Positions 14,988 to 23,387 of a stretch of 64,000 nucleotides of DNA are shown in pieces. A model generated the notes under the pieces. It was given only the letters and a program-made list of their open reading frames with translations. It was not told the origin of the DNA and ran no database searches. Both the position numbers and the translations under genes were made by a program. Within the stretch, counting starts at the first letter, position 1. Each line of letters opens with the position of its first letter. Source of the DNA: Microbispora rosea (lineage in GTDB: Bacteria; Actinomycetota; Actinomycetes; Streptosporangiales; Streptosporangiaceae); the NCBI RefSeq assembly GCF_900156315.1, contig NZ_FTNI01000031.1:1-64000 (forward strand), given 5' to 3'.

Positions 14988-17504
14988 GGCGAGCAGGCCG
15001 GGCAGGTCGTCGGGCTTGACCAGCACCTCCCGGGCCTTGGACCCCTCGCTCGGGCCGACCACGTTGCGGCTCTCCAGCAGGTCCATCAGCCGTCCGGCCT
15101 TGGCGAAGCCCACCCGCAGCTTGCGCTGGAGCATCGACGTGGAGCCGAACTGGGTCGACACGATCAGCTCGGCGGCCTGGATCAGCAGGTCGAGGTCGTC
15201 GCCGATCTCCTCGTCGATCTCCCGCTTCGCGGCGGCGGGCGCGGCGACGTCCTCCCGATACTCGGCCTGCATCTGGACCTTGCAGTGGCCGACGACCTCC
15301 GCGATCTCCTTCTCGGAGATGAAGGCGTTCTGCAGCCGCATCGGCTTGCTCGCGCCCATCGGCAGGAACAGCGCGTCGCCCTGGCCGACCAGCTTCTCGG
15401 CTCCGGGCTGGTCGAGGATGACCCGCGAGTCGGCGAGCGAGGAGGTCGCGAACGCCAGCCGCGAGGGCACGTTCGCCTTGATCAGGCCGGTCACGACGTC
15501 CACGGACGGCCGCTGGGTGGCGATGACCAGGTGGATGCCGGCGGCCCGGGCGAGCTGCGTGATGCGGACGATCGAGTCCTCCACGTCGCGCGGCGCGACC
15601 ATCATCAGGTCGGCCAGCTCGTCCACGATCACCAGCAGGTAGGGGTACGGCTGGTAGACGCGCTCGCTGCCCGGGGGCGGCACCAGCTTGCCCGCGCGCA
15701 CGGCCTTGTTGAAGTCGTCCACGTGCCGGAAGCCGCTGGCCGCCAGGTCGTCGTACCGCCGGTCCATCTCGCCCACCACCCATTCGAGGGCCTCGGCGGC
15801 CTTCTTCGGGTTGGTGATGATGGGCGTGATGAGGTGCGGGATCCCCTCGTACGCGCTGAGCTCGACCCGCTTGGGGTCGACGAGCACCATGCGGACCTCG
15901 TCGGGCGTGGCCCGCATGAGGATCGAGGAGATCAGGCCGTTGATGCAGGTCGACTTGCCCGCGCCGGTGGCGCCGGCGATGAGGATGTGCGGCATCTTGG
16001 CCAGGTTGGCCACGATGGTGCGGCCCTCGACGTCCTTGCCGAGCCCGACGATCATCGGGTGGGGGTCGGCCTGGGCCACCTGCGAGCGCAGCACGTCGCC
16101 GAGCGACACGAGGTCCTTGTCGACGTTGGGGATCTCGACGCCGATCGCCGACTTGCCCGGGATGGGAGACAGGATCCGGACGTCCGCGGACTTGACGGCG
16201 TAGGCGATGTTCTTGGTGAGCGCGGTGACCTTCTCGACCTTGACGGCCGGGCCCAGCTCGATCTCGTACCTGGTCACCGTCGGACCCCGGGTGAAGCCGA
16301 CGACCTGCGCGTCGATGGCGAACTGCTCCAGCACGCTGGTCAGCGCGTTCACGACCGTCCGGTTGCCCTTGGTCTCCTGCTTGGGCGCGCTGCCCGGCCG
16401 CAGCATCGTGAGGTCCGGCAGCGTGTACGGCCCCTCCTGGCTGGACAGGACGAGCTGCTCCACCTTCCGCGGCGCGGGCGTCGGCAGCGGAGGCTGGGGC
16501 GCCGGCTTGGGTATCTCCGGCTCGGTCGGCTCGGCGGACTCCACGAGGTCGTCCATGAGGCCGGGGACGATCTCCGGCGAGTGGTCCTTCTCCGACAGCA
16601 CGGGCGTGTCGTACGGCTTGACGGTGTCGCCGCCCTCGGGCGCCCCGCGCCCGCCGCCCTGCTGCTTGCGCGTGCGCTTCTTGGCCGGCCCGGGGGCCCT
16701 GCGGGGCTCCCCGGTCTCGTCCGGCCGCTGGAAGAGCATGTGCTGGATCTCGGCGAGACGCTCGGGGATGCGGTGGACCGGGGTCGCGGTGATCACCAGC
16801 AGGCCGAAGCCGGACAGCATCAGCAGCAGCGGGATCGTGATGAACGCCGGGAGGATGCTCGACGGCGGAGCCGAGACGATGAAGCCGATCATGCCGCCCG
16901 CCGCCGACACGTTGTCCATGCCGTCGTTGGGCCCTCCGGAGGGGTACGGCGTGCCGTGGGCGACGTGCACGATCCCGAGGATCCCGGCCAGCATCGCGGT
17001 CCAGCCGATGCCCATCCTGCCGGTCTCGGCGTTCTGGTCGGGGTGGCGCAGCAGCCGCCAGGCGAGCAGCGCGAGCAGCACGGGCACCGCCCAGGCGAGC
17101 GATCCCACCGTGCCGCGCACCACGGCGTCGACGAACGCGGCGAACCCCGTCTTGGTGTCCCGCCACGTCAGGGCGGCGAGCACGATGGCGCCCGCGAGCA
17201 CCGACAGCCCCTGGCCGTCGCGGCGGTGCATGGGGTCGAGGTCGCGGGCTCCCTGCCCGAGTGCCCGGGCGGCCGCTCCCACGCCGTTCGCCAGCAGCAT
17301 CCACATGCCGATGACGAGCTTGCCGATCACAAGGAAGAACCAGCTGATCGGGTCCTGGCCGGTGGCGACCGGCCGCTTGGGCGCGGGCCTGGGCGCCGCC
17401 CTGCCTCGGGAACCGGCCGGGGATCGCTTCGATGAAGCCGTACGGGATCCGGAGCGCGACGCGGGGCGCTTGCCGGACCCCTGTCCGGACGTACGGGTGG
17501 CCAT
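14967..17504 (-). CDS. ftsK: DNA translocase FtsK
   Basis: An 845-residue septal DNA pump that clears chromosomes from the closing septum. Order: basic Ser/Arg-rich N-terminus, four membrane helices (about residues 50-240), a Pro-rich linker, then the motor. Walker A is GATGAGKST and Walker B is YLLVIVDELADLM. The C-terminal gamma winged helix that reads KOPS-like sequences is present (FGSTSMLQRKLRVGFAKAGRLMDLLE). The ATG at 17504 (MATRTSGQGS) is chosen; the frame stays open to 17573. Its 3' end is partly duplicated downstream. Confidence 0.95.
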   Translation of the reverse strand: MATRTSGQGSGKRPASRSGSRTASSKRSPAGSRGRAAPRPAPKRPVATGQDPISWFFLVIGKLVIGMWMLLANGVGAAARALGQGARDLDPMHRRDGQGLSVLAGAIVLAALTWRDTKTGFAAFVDAVVRGTVGSLAWAVPVLLALLAWRLLRHPDQNAETGRMGIGWTAMLAGILGIVHVAHGTPYPSGGPNDGMDNVSAAGGMIGFIVSAPPSSILPAFITIPLLLMLSGFGLLVITATPVHRIPERLAEIQHMLFQRPDETGEPRRAPGPAKKRTRKQQGGGRGAPEGGDTVKPYDTPVLSEKDHSPEIVPGLMDDLVESAEPTEPEIPKPAPQPPLPTPAPRKVEQLVLSSQEGPYTLPDLTMLRPGSAPKQETKGNRTVVNALTSVLEQFAIDAQVVGFTRGPTVTRYEIELGPAVKVEKVTALTKNIAYAVKSADVRILSPIPGKSAIGVEIPNVDKDLVSLGDVLRSQVAQADPHPMIVGLGKDVEGRTIVANLAKMPHILIAGATGAGKSTCINGLISSILMRATPDEVRMVLVDPKRVELSAYEGIPHLITPIITNPKKAAEALEWVVGEMDRRYDDLAASGFRHVDDFNKAVRAGKLVPPPGSERVYQPYPYLLVIVDELADLMMVAPRDVEDSIVRITQLARAAGIHLVIATQRPSVDVVTGLIKANVPSRLAFATSSLADSRVILDQPGAEKLVGQGDALFLPMGASKPMRLQNAFISEKEIAEVVGHCKVQMQAEYREDVAAPAAAKREIDEEIGDDLDLLIQAAELIVSTQFGSTSMLQRKLRVGFAKAGRLMDLLESRNVVGPSEGSKAREVLVKPDDLPGLLADLRGGE

Positions 17505-17577
17505 GATGCCGAAGTTACCCCGGATGCGGGCGATTACCGGGGCGGCGCGCCGGGAGCCCGCCCGACGAGACACCGGT

Positions 17578-18516
17578 CTACGGGGCGCCGCCGGGGTTCC
17601 CCTGTCCGTCGAGGAGCGCGCTCACCCGCCTGCGACCGTCTTCGCCCGCCGGCACCTGCAGCACCAGCAGGAGATCGGGGTGCTCCGCCGGGCGCAGCTG
17701 GAACATCTCCAGGTCCACCCGCCCGATCTCGGGGTGGTCGATCGCGACCGTCGCGGGCCTGAACCGGCGGACCGGGTAGTCCGCCCACCACTCCCGGAAC
17801 TCCGGGCTGACCTCGCTCAGCTCCGTCACCAGCGTCGTGAAGGCGGGGTCCCCCTGCCGGTGTCCCATCGCGGCGCGGAACTGGCTGATCAGAGCGCGGG
17901 CGGCGGGTTCCCAATGGACCATCCGGGCGCGGTTGCCGGCGTCGGTGAACATCATCCACAGCAGGTTCCGCCTGCCCGGCGGGAGCGTCAGCGGATCGTG
18001 GCGGAGCAGGGCGTAGGGGGTGTTCCAGGCCAGATAGTCCAAGCGCGCGTCGTACACGGAGGCGGCGTTCGGGGCGGCGGCGTCCACCAGGCGCCGCAAC
18101 CGGTCCCGGGGTTCCCCCTCCCCGGACGGCGTGTCCGGAGGGGCCAGTCCGGCCAGGTCCCGCAGGTGGCGATGTTCGTCGGGATCGAGCAGCAGCGCAC
18201 GGGCCAGCGCGTCGATCACCTGCGCCGACGCCGAGATGTCCCGTCCCTGTTCCAGGTAGGTGTACCAGGTGACGCCGACACCCGAGAGCTCGGCGATCTC
18301 CTCACGGCGCAGGCCGGGGGTGCGGCGCAGGGCCGGATCGCCTTCCGGCAGGCCGACGTCGGCCGGACGCAGGCGGGCCCGCCGGGCGCGGAGGAACGCG
18401 CCGAGCTCGGCCCTGCGGCTCGACGCCCTGGCGCGGCGGCCGGGCCCGTGACTGGCAGCACGAGTGCCAGGACCGCCGGACGCCGTCTCGTTATCGTGAC
18501 GTCCATGATCCTTCAC
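17578..18516 (-). CDS. MmyB-like XRE-family regulator
   Basis: A 312-residue regulator: N-terminal XRE HTH (residues ~35-110, LGAFLRARRARL...LRREEIAELSGVGVTWYTYLEQGR) followed by the MmyB ligand-binding domain, a PAS-like fold first seen in the methylenomycin activator. In actinobacteria these proteins usually control a divergent short-chain dehydrogenase or NmrA-type gene, as here. GTG 18516 is taken as the start and overlaps a CACAC-N5-GTGTG dyad; since the first 30 residues are low-complexity, a later start is possible. It ends 73 bp upstream of the ftsK start codon, on the same strand. Confidence 0.85.
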   Translation of the reverse strand: MKDHGRHDNETASGGPGTRAASHGPGRRARASSRRAELGAFLRARRARLRPADVGLPEGDPALRRTPGLRREEIAELSGVGVTWYTYLEQGRDISASAQVIDALARALLLDPDEHRHLRDLAGLAPPDTPSGEGEPRDRLRRLVDAAAPNAASVYDARLDYLAWNTPYALLRHDPLTLPPGRRNLLWMMFTDAGNRARMVHWEPAARALISQFRAAMGHRQGDPAFTTLVTELSEVSPEFREWWADYPVRRFRPATVAIDHPEIGRVDLEMFQLRPAEHPDLLLVLQVPAGEDGRRRVSALLDGQGNPGGAP

Positions 18517-18528
18517 ACCGCGAGTGTG
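18514..18528. promoter_or_regulatory. Short dyad in the MmyB-regulator/NmrA divergent promoter
   Basis: CACAC-CGCGA-GTGTG in the only 29-bp space between the two divergent start codons, overlapping the regulator start. Likely operator for the MmyB-like protein; promoter elements must overlap both coding regions. Confidence 0.4.
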
Positions 18529-18545
18529 CCACGGAGGTAGGCGCC

Positions 18546-19421
18546 ATGAGCGATCCCGTACTGGTGGTCGGCGCCACGGGCCGGCAGGGCGGCGCCACCG
18601 CGCGCCGGTTGCTCGCCCGGGGCCGGAGCGTACGCGCCCTGGTGCGCGACCCGGGCGGTTCCGCCGCGCGGGCTCTGGAGGAGTCGGGGGCGGAACTCGT
18701 CGTGGGCGACCTCGACGACGAGGGGTCGCTGCGCCGCGCGATGCGGGGCGTGGACGGGGTCTTCCTGGCGCTGACCATGATGCAGGGCCCGAAGATCACG
18801 GTCGAGGGCGCCGCCGCCGAGGAGCGGCGGGGCCTGACGGTGGCCCGGCTGGCGGCCGAGATCGGCACGGGACACCTCGTGTACAGCTCGGTCCCCGGCA
18901 CGGACCACCCTTCCGGAATCCCCCACATCGAGAGCAAGGCACGGATCGAGCGCGAGATCCACGCGCTCGGGCTGCCGGCGACGATCCTGCGCCCGGTCTC
19001 CTTCATGGAGAACTTCAGCACCTACAACCGGCCGGTCCTGGAGGACGGCACGCTGGTCGTGCGGCTCCCCTCGCAGCCCGGCACGCCGATGCAGCTGATC
19101 GGCGTCGACGACATCGGGGTGTTCGCCGCCCTCGCCTTCGAGCGCCCCGGCCGGTTCCTCGGCCGCACCGTCGACCTGGGCGCCGACGAGCTCACCCCGC
19201 TCGAGATCGCCGCCACGTTCGGCCGGGTGTGCGGCCTGCCGGCCCGCTTCGAACAGACGCCCATCGAGCAGGTGCGCGCATTCGACGAGTGGGTGGCCCG
19301 GATGTTCGAGTTCTTCGAGGAGCAGCCGCCCGCGCAGGTCGATCCGCGGGCCCTTCGCGCCGAGCACCCGGGCCTGATGACCTTGGAGACGTGGCTGCGT
19401 GCCACCGGCTGGAAAGCGTGA
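18546..19421 (+). CDS. NmrA/HSCARG-like NAD(P)-binding protein
   Basis: A 291-residue atypical short-chain dehydrogenase. The Rossmann motif VGATGRQGGATARRLL is at the start. The second half lacks the Tyr-x3-Lys catalytic pair of true SDRs, as in NmrA-like redox sensors, and contains family segments such as HIESKARIEREI and ATILRPVSFMENF. It may sense the NADP/NADPH ratio or reduce a small molecule. RBS CGGAGG 8 nt upstream. A cupin gene follows after 11 bp. Confidence 0.85.
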   Translation: MSDPVLVVGATGRQGGATARRLLARGRSVRALVRDPGGSAARALEESGAELVVGDLDDEGSLRRAMRGVDGVFLALTMMQGPKITVEGAAAEERRGLTVARLAAEIGTGHLVYSSVPGTDHPSGIPHIESKARIEREIHALGLPATILRPVSFMENFSTYNRPVLEDGTLVVRLPSQPGTPMQLIGVDDIGVFAALAFERPGRFLGRTVDLGADELTPLEIAATFGRVCGLPARFEQTPIEQVRAFDEWVARMFEFFEEQPPAQVDPRALRAEHPGLMTLETWLRATGWKA

Positions 19422-19432
19422 GGTTCACGGAC

Positions 19433-19933
19433 ATGACCGATGGACGGCTGCTGCCGCCGGGAGGCGGCGACACGATTCAGGCGATGACGCTGAAGGTCGG
19501 CGCGGAGCAGACGGCGGGGTGGTCGGTCTTCGAGGCCGTGGTCGCCCCCGGTTTCGACGTCGGGGCGCATCTGCATCACGAGGCGGAGGAGATGTTCTAC
19601 GTCATCGACGGCGAGCTCGACCTCCTCGCCTTCCATCCGGCCGCCGAGGCCGGCCCCGACTGGCGTTCCTGGCGGTCGGAGACCGGCGCCGAGGTGCTGC
19701 GGGGCGGGCCTGGGAGCTTCATGCACGTGCCGGCCGGATGCCCCCACGCGTTCTTCAACCCCGGCAGTGAGCCGGCCCGGATGCTGTTCGTCGTGACCCC
19801 GGCGGGTCACGAGACATACCTGCGGGAGCTCACCCGGATGCTTACCTCGGGGCCGCCGGACCAGGCCGAGATCGCGGCGCTGCGCGCCCGGCACGACATC
19901 CACCAGCTGACCCCGCTCACGAACCGAGCCTGA
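19433..19933 (+). CDS. Cupin-domain protein
   Basis: A 166-residue single-domain cupin. Motif 1 is GAHLHHEAEEMFYVIDGELDLL in pattern (metal-binding HLHH and Glu) and motif 2 is MHVPAGCPHAFFN. It is probably a metal-dependent isomerase or dioxygenase-like protein, or a small-molecule sensor; function not known. ATG 19433 has GAGG 9 nt upstream; GTG 19418 in the same frame would overlap the NmrA stop (GTGA) and is an alternative. Co-transcribed with the NmrA-like gene. Confidence 0.82.
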   Translation: MTDGRLLPPGGGDTIQAMTLKVGAEQTAGWSVFEAVVAPGFDVGAHLHHEAEEMFYVIDGELDLLAFHPAAEAGPDWRSWRSETGAEVLRGGPGSFMHVPAGCPHAFFNPGSEPARMLFVVTPAGHETYLRELTRMLTSGPPDQAEIAALRARHDIHQLTPLTNRA

Positions 19934-19934
19934 C

Positions 19935-19959
19935 GACCCCCGCTTTCGATCGGTGGGTC
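19935..19959. terminator. Hairpin between convergent cupin and M50 genes
   Basis: GACCCCCG-CTTTCGAT-CGG(T)GGGTC forms an 8-bp stem with one bulged T directly after the cupin stop; it can serve both convergent transcripts. Confidence 0.5.
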
Positions 19960-19990
19960 CGGCAGCCGTACGGGTGGCGGGACGCCGGAG

Positions 19991-21229
19991 TCAGTCGCGA
20001 GGCGGGGAGAAACCCGGAAGGCCGGCGGAACGGGCCGGGCGCGCCAGCCTCGCGATGAAACTCCGCACGCGTGGCCCGTGCCGGCGGACCCACGCCCTCA
20101 CCCAGACACCCTGGTAGGCGACGACGACCCCCAGCGTCAGCAGAGCGTCGACGGCGTCGACCAGGCCGTCGTGGTGGTTGTCGTGGCGCAGGAGCACGCC
20201 GAGGGACCGGGCGACCAGCGCGACCGTGAACGGGACGGAGATCAGGAGGAAGACCCCGAGGCAGAGCCCCGTTCCGGCGACGAGGAGCACGCTGTAGATC
20301 CGGACGAACCGGCGCTGCCGGGGCTCCATCCCGGCGAGCGGTTCCGCGGTGGGCATTCGGGCGGCCCGGCGAAGCAGATGCAGGAGGAAGGCGGTCGCGT
20401 CGGCGTAGAGGTTGCGGCAGCGGGCCAGGTCCTGCACCAGGAAGTACAGGTCGGTGCGCATGAAGATGAAGAACTGCAACGCCAGCCCCGTCATCTCGGT
20501 GAGAGCGATGACGGACAGCAGCGTGTTGCCGCCGGACAGCGCCATCGTCAGCAGGCAGCCGGCGAGAACGCTCGCGTCCACCGCCATCCCCGCGAGATAG
20601 ACGGTCAGGCGGATCCGCCGCTCGGCGAGCCAGATGCCGGAGACGTCGGTCTGCGCGGCCAGGAACTGGAGGCGCGTGTCCACCCGGATGCGGCCGGGGA
20701 CGCCCGCGGCCCGCGCGGTGAGGAGGTGGGCGAACTCGTGGAGTGAGACCAGCACGGCCACCAGGGCGATCTCACTCAGCAGAACCACCGTTCCGTGGTC
20801 GCTCCAGAGCAGGGAACGCCACCGGGGAACGACGTCGGGGCGCAGCGCCGCGGCGACGACTCCGCCGAGCACGAGCAGGCCCATCAGGCAGTGCAGCAGG
20901 CGGCTCAGGGTCCATCGCACCATCCCCTTCGTGATCCAGGGAAGCGAAGGTGCGGGAGTGCCGGTGTCGGCGAAGACCCGATCACCGATCGAGGCCACCA
21001 TCCCCACGGCCGCCAGGTCGTGCACGAATCCGGACACGTCGAGCTCGACTCCGAGCTCGACCTTGAGCTCTTCGCGTGTCGCGAGGATCGTCCGCCCGCT
21101 GCCGAGCAGTTCGATCGCCCGTTTCCCCGCGTGGGGAACCGCGATGCAGACACCCGTCTCGACGCGGCCGACGATCCATCCGTCCTCGTCCTCGCGGAAG
21201 CCGAGAGGGCGCAGCCGGACGTCCGTCAT
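19991..21229 (-). CDS. PqqD-like/M50 membrane zinc metalloprotease, last gene of a RiPP-like operon
   Basis: A 412-residue protein. Residues ~1-85 resemble a PqqD-type winged-helix RRE (RLRPLGFREDEDGWIVGR...AIELLGSGRTILATREEL...VSGFVHDLAAVGMV). The rest is a multi-span M50 (site-2-protease-like) domain with the zinc motif HEFAH at 164-168. RTDLYFLVQDLARCRNL around 258-273 aligns with the metal-binding Asp segment (FDGYY..SDL..IPNLR) of 'putative peptide zinc metalloproteases' of bacteriocin loci. It could cleave or export the modified peptide encoded upstream. The start overlaps the DUF6879 stop (ATGA). No classical ABC exporter is nearby. Confidence 0.8.
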   Translation of the reverse strand: MTDVRLRPLGFREDEDGWIVGRVETGVCIAVPHAGKRAIELLGSGRTILATREELKVELGVELDVSGFVHDLAAVGMVASIGDRVFADTGTPAPSLPWITKGMVRWTLSRLLHCLMGLLVLGGVVAAALRPDVVPRWRSLLWSDHGTVVLLSEIALVAVLVSLHEFAHLLTARAAGVPGRIRVDTRLQFLAAQTDVSGIWLAERRIRLTVYLAGMAVDASVLAGCLLTMALSGGNTLLSVIALTEMTGLALQFFIFMRTDLYFLVQDLARCRNLYADATAFLLHLLRRAARMPTAEPLAGMEPRQRRFVRIYSVLLVAGTGLCLGVFLLISVPFTVALVARSLGVLLRHDNHHDGLVDAVDALLTLGVVVAYQGVWVRAWVRRHGPRVRSFIARLARPARSAGLPGFSPPRD

Positions 21230-21837
21230 CGCGCTTCTGTGCCCATCCGGGGCGGCGGAAGCGGGACGACCCGCTTGTCCACGTAGGTCAGCAGGTCCTC
21301 ACCTCGCTCGTACAGCGAGGAGACGACCGAACCCCACGCGGCCACCACGTCGGCGTCGTCTATCCGGCGCGCGCCGGCACACGCGCCGCCGTCGTCGTAG
21401 TGCACGTGGTACATGTGCCTTCCGGGAAAGATGACCAGTTCCGGAAGGGGGCCGTCCCTCTCGATGCCCGTCAGTTCACCGGCGTCCAGAACCCTGCCGC
21501 GCTCTCCCAGGCGCATGCGCAGGGCGAGAAGGTGCAGCTCCCATTGCAGGTACGCGGTGAGCGGTGTCTCGACGACCCGCAGGCGGCGCAGCTCCCCCCG
21601 GGCGGGAAGATCCGCGGCGATCGTCTCCCGTGCCGCCTCCAGCAACTCGAGCGACCGCCGCCAGTCTCCCGCACGCATGGCGTTCCAGCTCGGGTTCTCC
21701 CCCTCGTCGAACGTCTGGGCGCGCTCCAGCTTCCAGATCACACCGTCGACGTGGTGGAAGACCTCCAGGAAGTCCGCCGCGTACTCCCGCATGGGCAGCA
21801 TCGTGCCCGGCACGGCCTCCGGTCGGGGTATTTTCAT
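21226..21837 (-). CDS. DUF6879-family protein
   Basis: A 203-residue cytoplasmic protein of an actinobacterial domain of unknown function; the typical segment is FLEVFHHVDGVIWKLERAQTFDEGENPSWNAMRAGDW in pattern (FLEVF...WKLE...NPSW). No catalytic motif is visible. It lies between a candidate precursor peptide gene and the M50 protease (4-bp overlap with the latter), so it probably belongs to the same peptide-maturation or immunity function. RBS GTGAGGA directly precedes the ATG at 21837. Confidence 0.7.
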   Translation of the reverse strand: MKIPRPEAVPGTMLPMREYAADFLEVFHHVDGVIWKLERAQTFDEGENPSWNAMRAGDWRRSLELLEAARETIAADLPARGELRRLRVVETPLTAYLQWELHLLALRMRLGERGRVLDAGELTGIERDGPLPELVIFPGRHMYHVHYDDGGACAGARRIDDADVVAAWGSVVSSLYERGEDLLTYVDKRVVPLPPPRMGTEAR

Positions 21838-21866
21838 TCCTCACCGTCATTCGTTCTCGCAAGACA

Positions 21867-21907
21867 ATGGCCCGGACGGCGACTCGGAAATCACCCATCC
21901 GGACCAT
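21867..21907 (-). terminator. Attenuator-like hairpin after the candidate precursor gene
   Basis: On the minus strand, ATGGTCCGGA pairs with TCCGGGCCAT (10 bp, one G-T wobble) around a 21-base loop, starting 6 nt after the stop of the 41-residue peptide gene and before DUF6879. Such partial terminators commonly raise precursor mRNA over biosynthetic mRNA in RiPP operons. Confidence 0.5.
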
Positions 21908-21913
21908 CGCCGG

Positions 21914-22039
21914 TCAACTATTCGAGTTTCCGCTGTACGACTGCGTGGTCTCGATCTTGTCAAGCAGCCGGAACGAAATCTTCCCGGCCGCGTCCTCGGT
22001 CTCGGCGGAATCCTGCACCGCCGGCTCCTGTCGCTCCAT
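21914..22039 (-). CDS. 41-residue candidate RiPP precursor peptide
   Basis: A short gene below usual annotation cut-offs. ATG 22039 is preceded by AAAGGGGGTGGAA, a strong ribosome binding site. The product begins MERQEPAVQDSAETEDAAGK (acidic, leader-like), continues with an amphipathic stretch ISFRLLDKIE, and ends in a Ser/Thr/Asn/Gln/Tyr-rich tail TTQSYSGNSNS without cysteine. It lies 48 bp after the ThiF/E1-like gene and 76 bp before DUF6879. Size, acidic leader, small polar tail, strong RBS, following hairpin and position between a modifying enzyme and a protease all fit a ribosomally made, post-translationally modified peptide. No homologue was searched; the core and the modification are inference. 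Confidence 0.65.
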   Translation of the reverse strand: MERQEPAVQDSAETEDAAGKISFRLLDKIETTQSYSGNSNS

Positions 22040-22087
22040 TTCCACCCCCTTTCGTCGCGATAACTCACGACAGTAGGCCGCGACATA

Positions 22088-23356
22088 TCAGGCGTCAATA
22101 GCGGATTCTTGCCCTCCTTTTCGCCGCAACGCGCAGCCGGCGCATTCCGGCGAAGCCTCATGGAGCGTGTACACATGCTGTTCTGGCGCGATCAGATTTA
22201 TTCCGGTGACGTGACTGCGCAGGGTCACCGGAATTCCGGCCACCATCGAGATGACGGCCTGCGCGGTGAGGTGACCGGAAATACCGGCGGACGGCGCCAG
22301 CACCCCCGGCCCGCCGAGGTCGACGCGGACCCCCGGCGTCAGCGTCGCCTCGATCGCGGCGGTGAGGCATTCGTAACAGGGCCCGTCGGCGGTGAAGACC
22401 CCCACGCTGACGAGGGGACCGCGGTAGCCGCCGACCGCCCAGGGCACCCCGGCCATCAGGCATGCCCGGTTGGCCCAGATCCGGATGCTGTCCCGGCCGC
22501 GAGGTTCGTCGGCGCACAGGGCGAGCGCGTCGAAACCGGTCAGCAGCGCGGACAGGTCCGCCCTGCTCTCGACGGCGCGGGTCTCCCCTGTCGCGTCAAG
22601 GTCCGAATTGATCTCCCTGAGGCGGCCCGCCACCACGTCGGCCTTCGGTTTCCCGATGTCCGCCTCGGTGAACAGCGCCTGCCTGGTGAGATTCGACAAC
22701 TCGACCACGTCGCGGTCGACGCAATGGATCCTGCCGACCCCCGCGGCGGCCAGCGCCCAGGCGGCGTGGCTGCCGGTGCCGCCGAGCCCCAGGATCAGCA
22801 CACGGGCGCGCTTCAGCGCGACCTGCGCCTCCCATCCGTGTGCCCGGGGAACGAGATCCACCCAGCGGAAGAACGCCCTGTTGCGCGAATACCGCTCCGT
22901 CTCCGCCGCGCTGAGATCGCTCGGCGGCGGGGCCGCCGCGTCCTCCAGATAACCCGATCCCAGCAGCAGGTCCACCACGCCGGCCGCGTCCACTCTCGTC
23001 AGGCCGGGAAACAGACCGCACAGATGAGCGGCGACGTCGGCGGGCGCGCGGGTTCCGTCCATCGCCGACAGCGCGGCCCACGCGTGACCATGCGGATCCG
23101 ATATCTCCGCGGCGATTCCATAGATGGATCCGCCGATGCGAATCCTGTCCCGCCCGATTCTGTAGGGCCGATGCTCGGCCTTCACCCTCGGCAATCGCAA
23201 GCCGACCTCCATCGGCCGGAGGAGACCATCACGATACCGGGAACTTATCAATGCGAATTGCCGTCGGTCAATGTCTTTTGGCGAATACGCCGAAAACCGG
23301 GAAGAGTACGTACGGGACGGTCCGCCGAGCCGGTCGGCCACAAAGAATCGCCACAC
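22088..23356 (-). CDS. ThiF/E1-like adenylyltransferase with N-terminal leader-recognition-like domain
   Basis: A 422-residue protein. Residues ~55-140 look like the RRE-type winged helix of TOMM 'C-protein' enzymes (RVKAEHRPYRIGRDRIRIGG...YLEDA). Residues ~180-390 are an E1/ThiF/MccB fold: ATP loop GLGGTGSH (190-197), the acidic residue in VDRDVVELSNLTRQ, GKPKAD, and a structural zinc site with CYEC (327/330) and CAGC (405/408). Such enzymes adenylate a peptide C-terminus or support cyclodehydration. No YcaO partner is seen. GTG 23356 follows a TAGAAT box by 8 nt (leaderless); a Met at 23212 is an alternative start but has no SD. First gene of the operon. Confidence 0.82.
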   Translation of the reverse strand: MWRFFVADRLGGPSRTYSSRFSAYSPKDIDRRQFALISSRYRDGLLRPMEVGLRLPRVKAEHRPYRIGRDRIRIGGSIYGIAAEISDPHGHAWAALSAMDGTRAPADVAAHLCGLFPGLTRVDAAGVVDLLLGSGYLEDAAAPPPSDLSAAETERYSRNRAFFRWVDLVPRAHGWEAQVALKRARVLILGLGGTGSHAAWALAAAGVGRIHCVDRDVVELSNLTRQALFTEADIGKPKADVVAGRLREINSDLDATGETRAVESRADLSALLTGFDALALCADEPRGRDSIRIWANRACLMAGVPWAVGGYRGPLVSVGVFTADGPCYECLTAAIEATLTPGVRVDLGGPGVLAPSAGISGHLTAQAVISMVAGIPVTLRSHVTGINLIAPEQHVYTLHEASPECAGCALRRKGGQESAIDA

Positions 23357-23364
23357 CCGGACGA

Positions 23365-23370
23365 ATTCTA
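23365..23370 (-). promoter_or_regulatory. -10 element of the RiPP-like operon
   Basis: TAGAAT on the minus strand, 8 nt before the GTG of the E1-like gene, in an AT-rich patch just past the strong terminator of the IclR gene. No clear -35 box. It suggests an independent, leaderless operon transcript. Confidence 0.45.
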
Positions 23371-23387
23371 GATTTGTTCTATATGCG

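Noticed and set aside
14881-17304. 807-residue minus-strand frame overlapping ftsK
   Set aside because: Alternative frame of ftsK; the 868-residue frame carries Walker A/B and the gamma domain, this one carries none.
19991-23356. Classical TOMM (thiazole/oxazole) cluster or lanthipeptide cluster
   Set aside because: No YcaO, dehydrogenase, LanM/LanB or cysteine-containing precursor is present; the E1-like enzyme alone does not define those classes.
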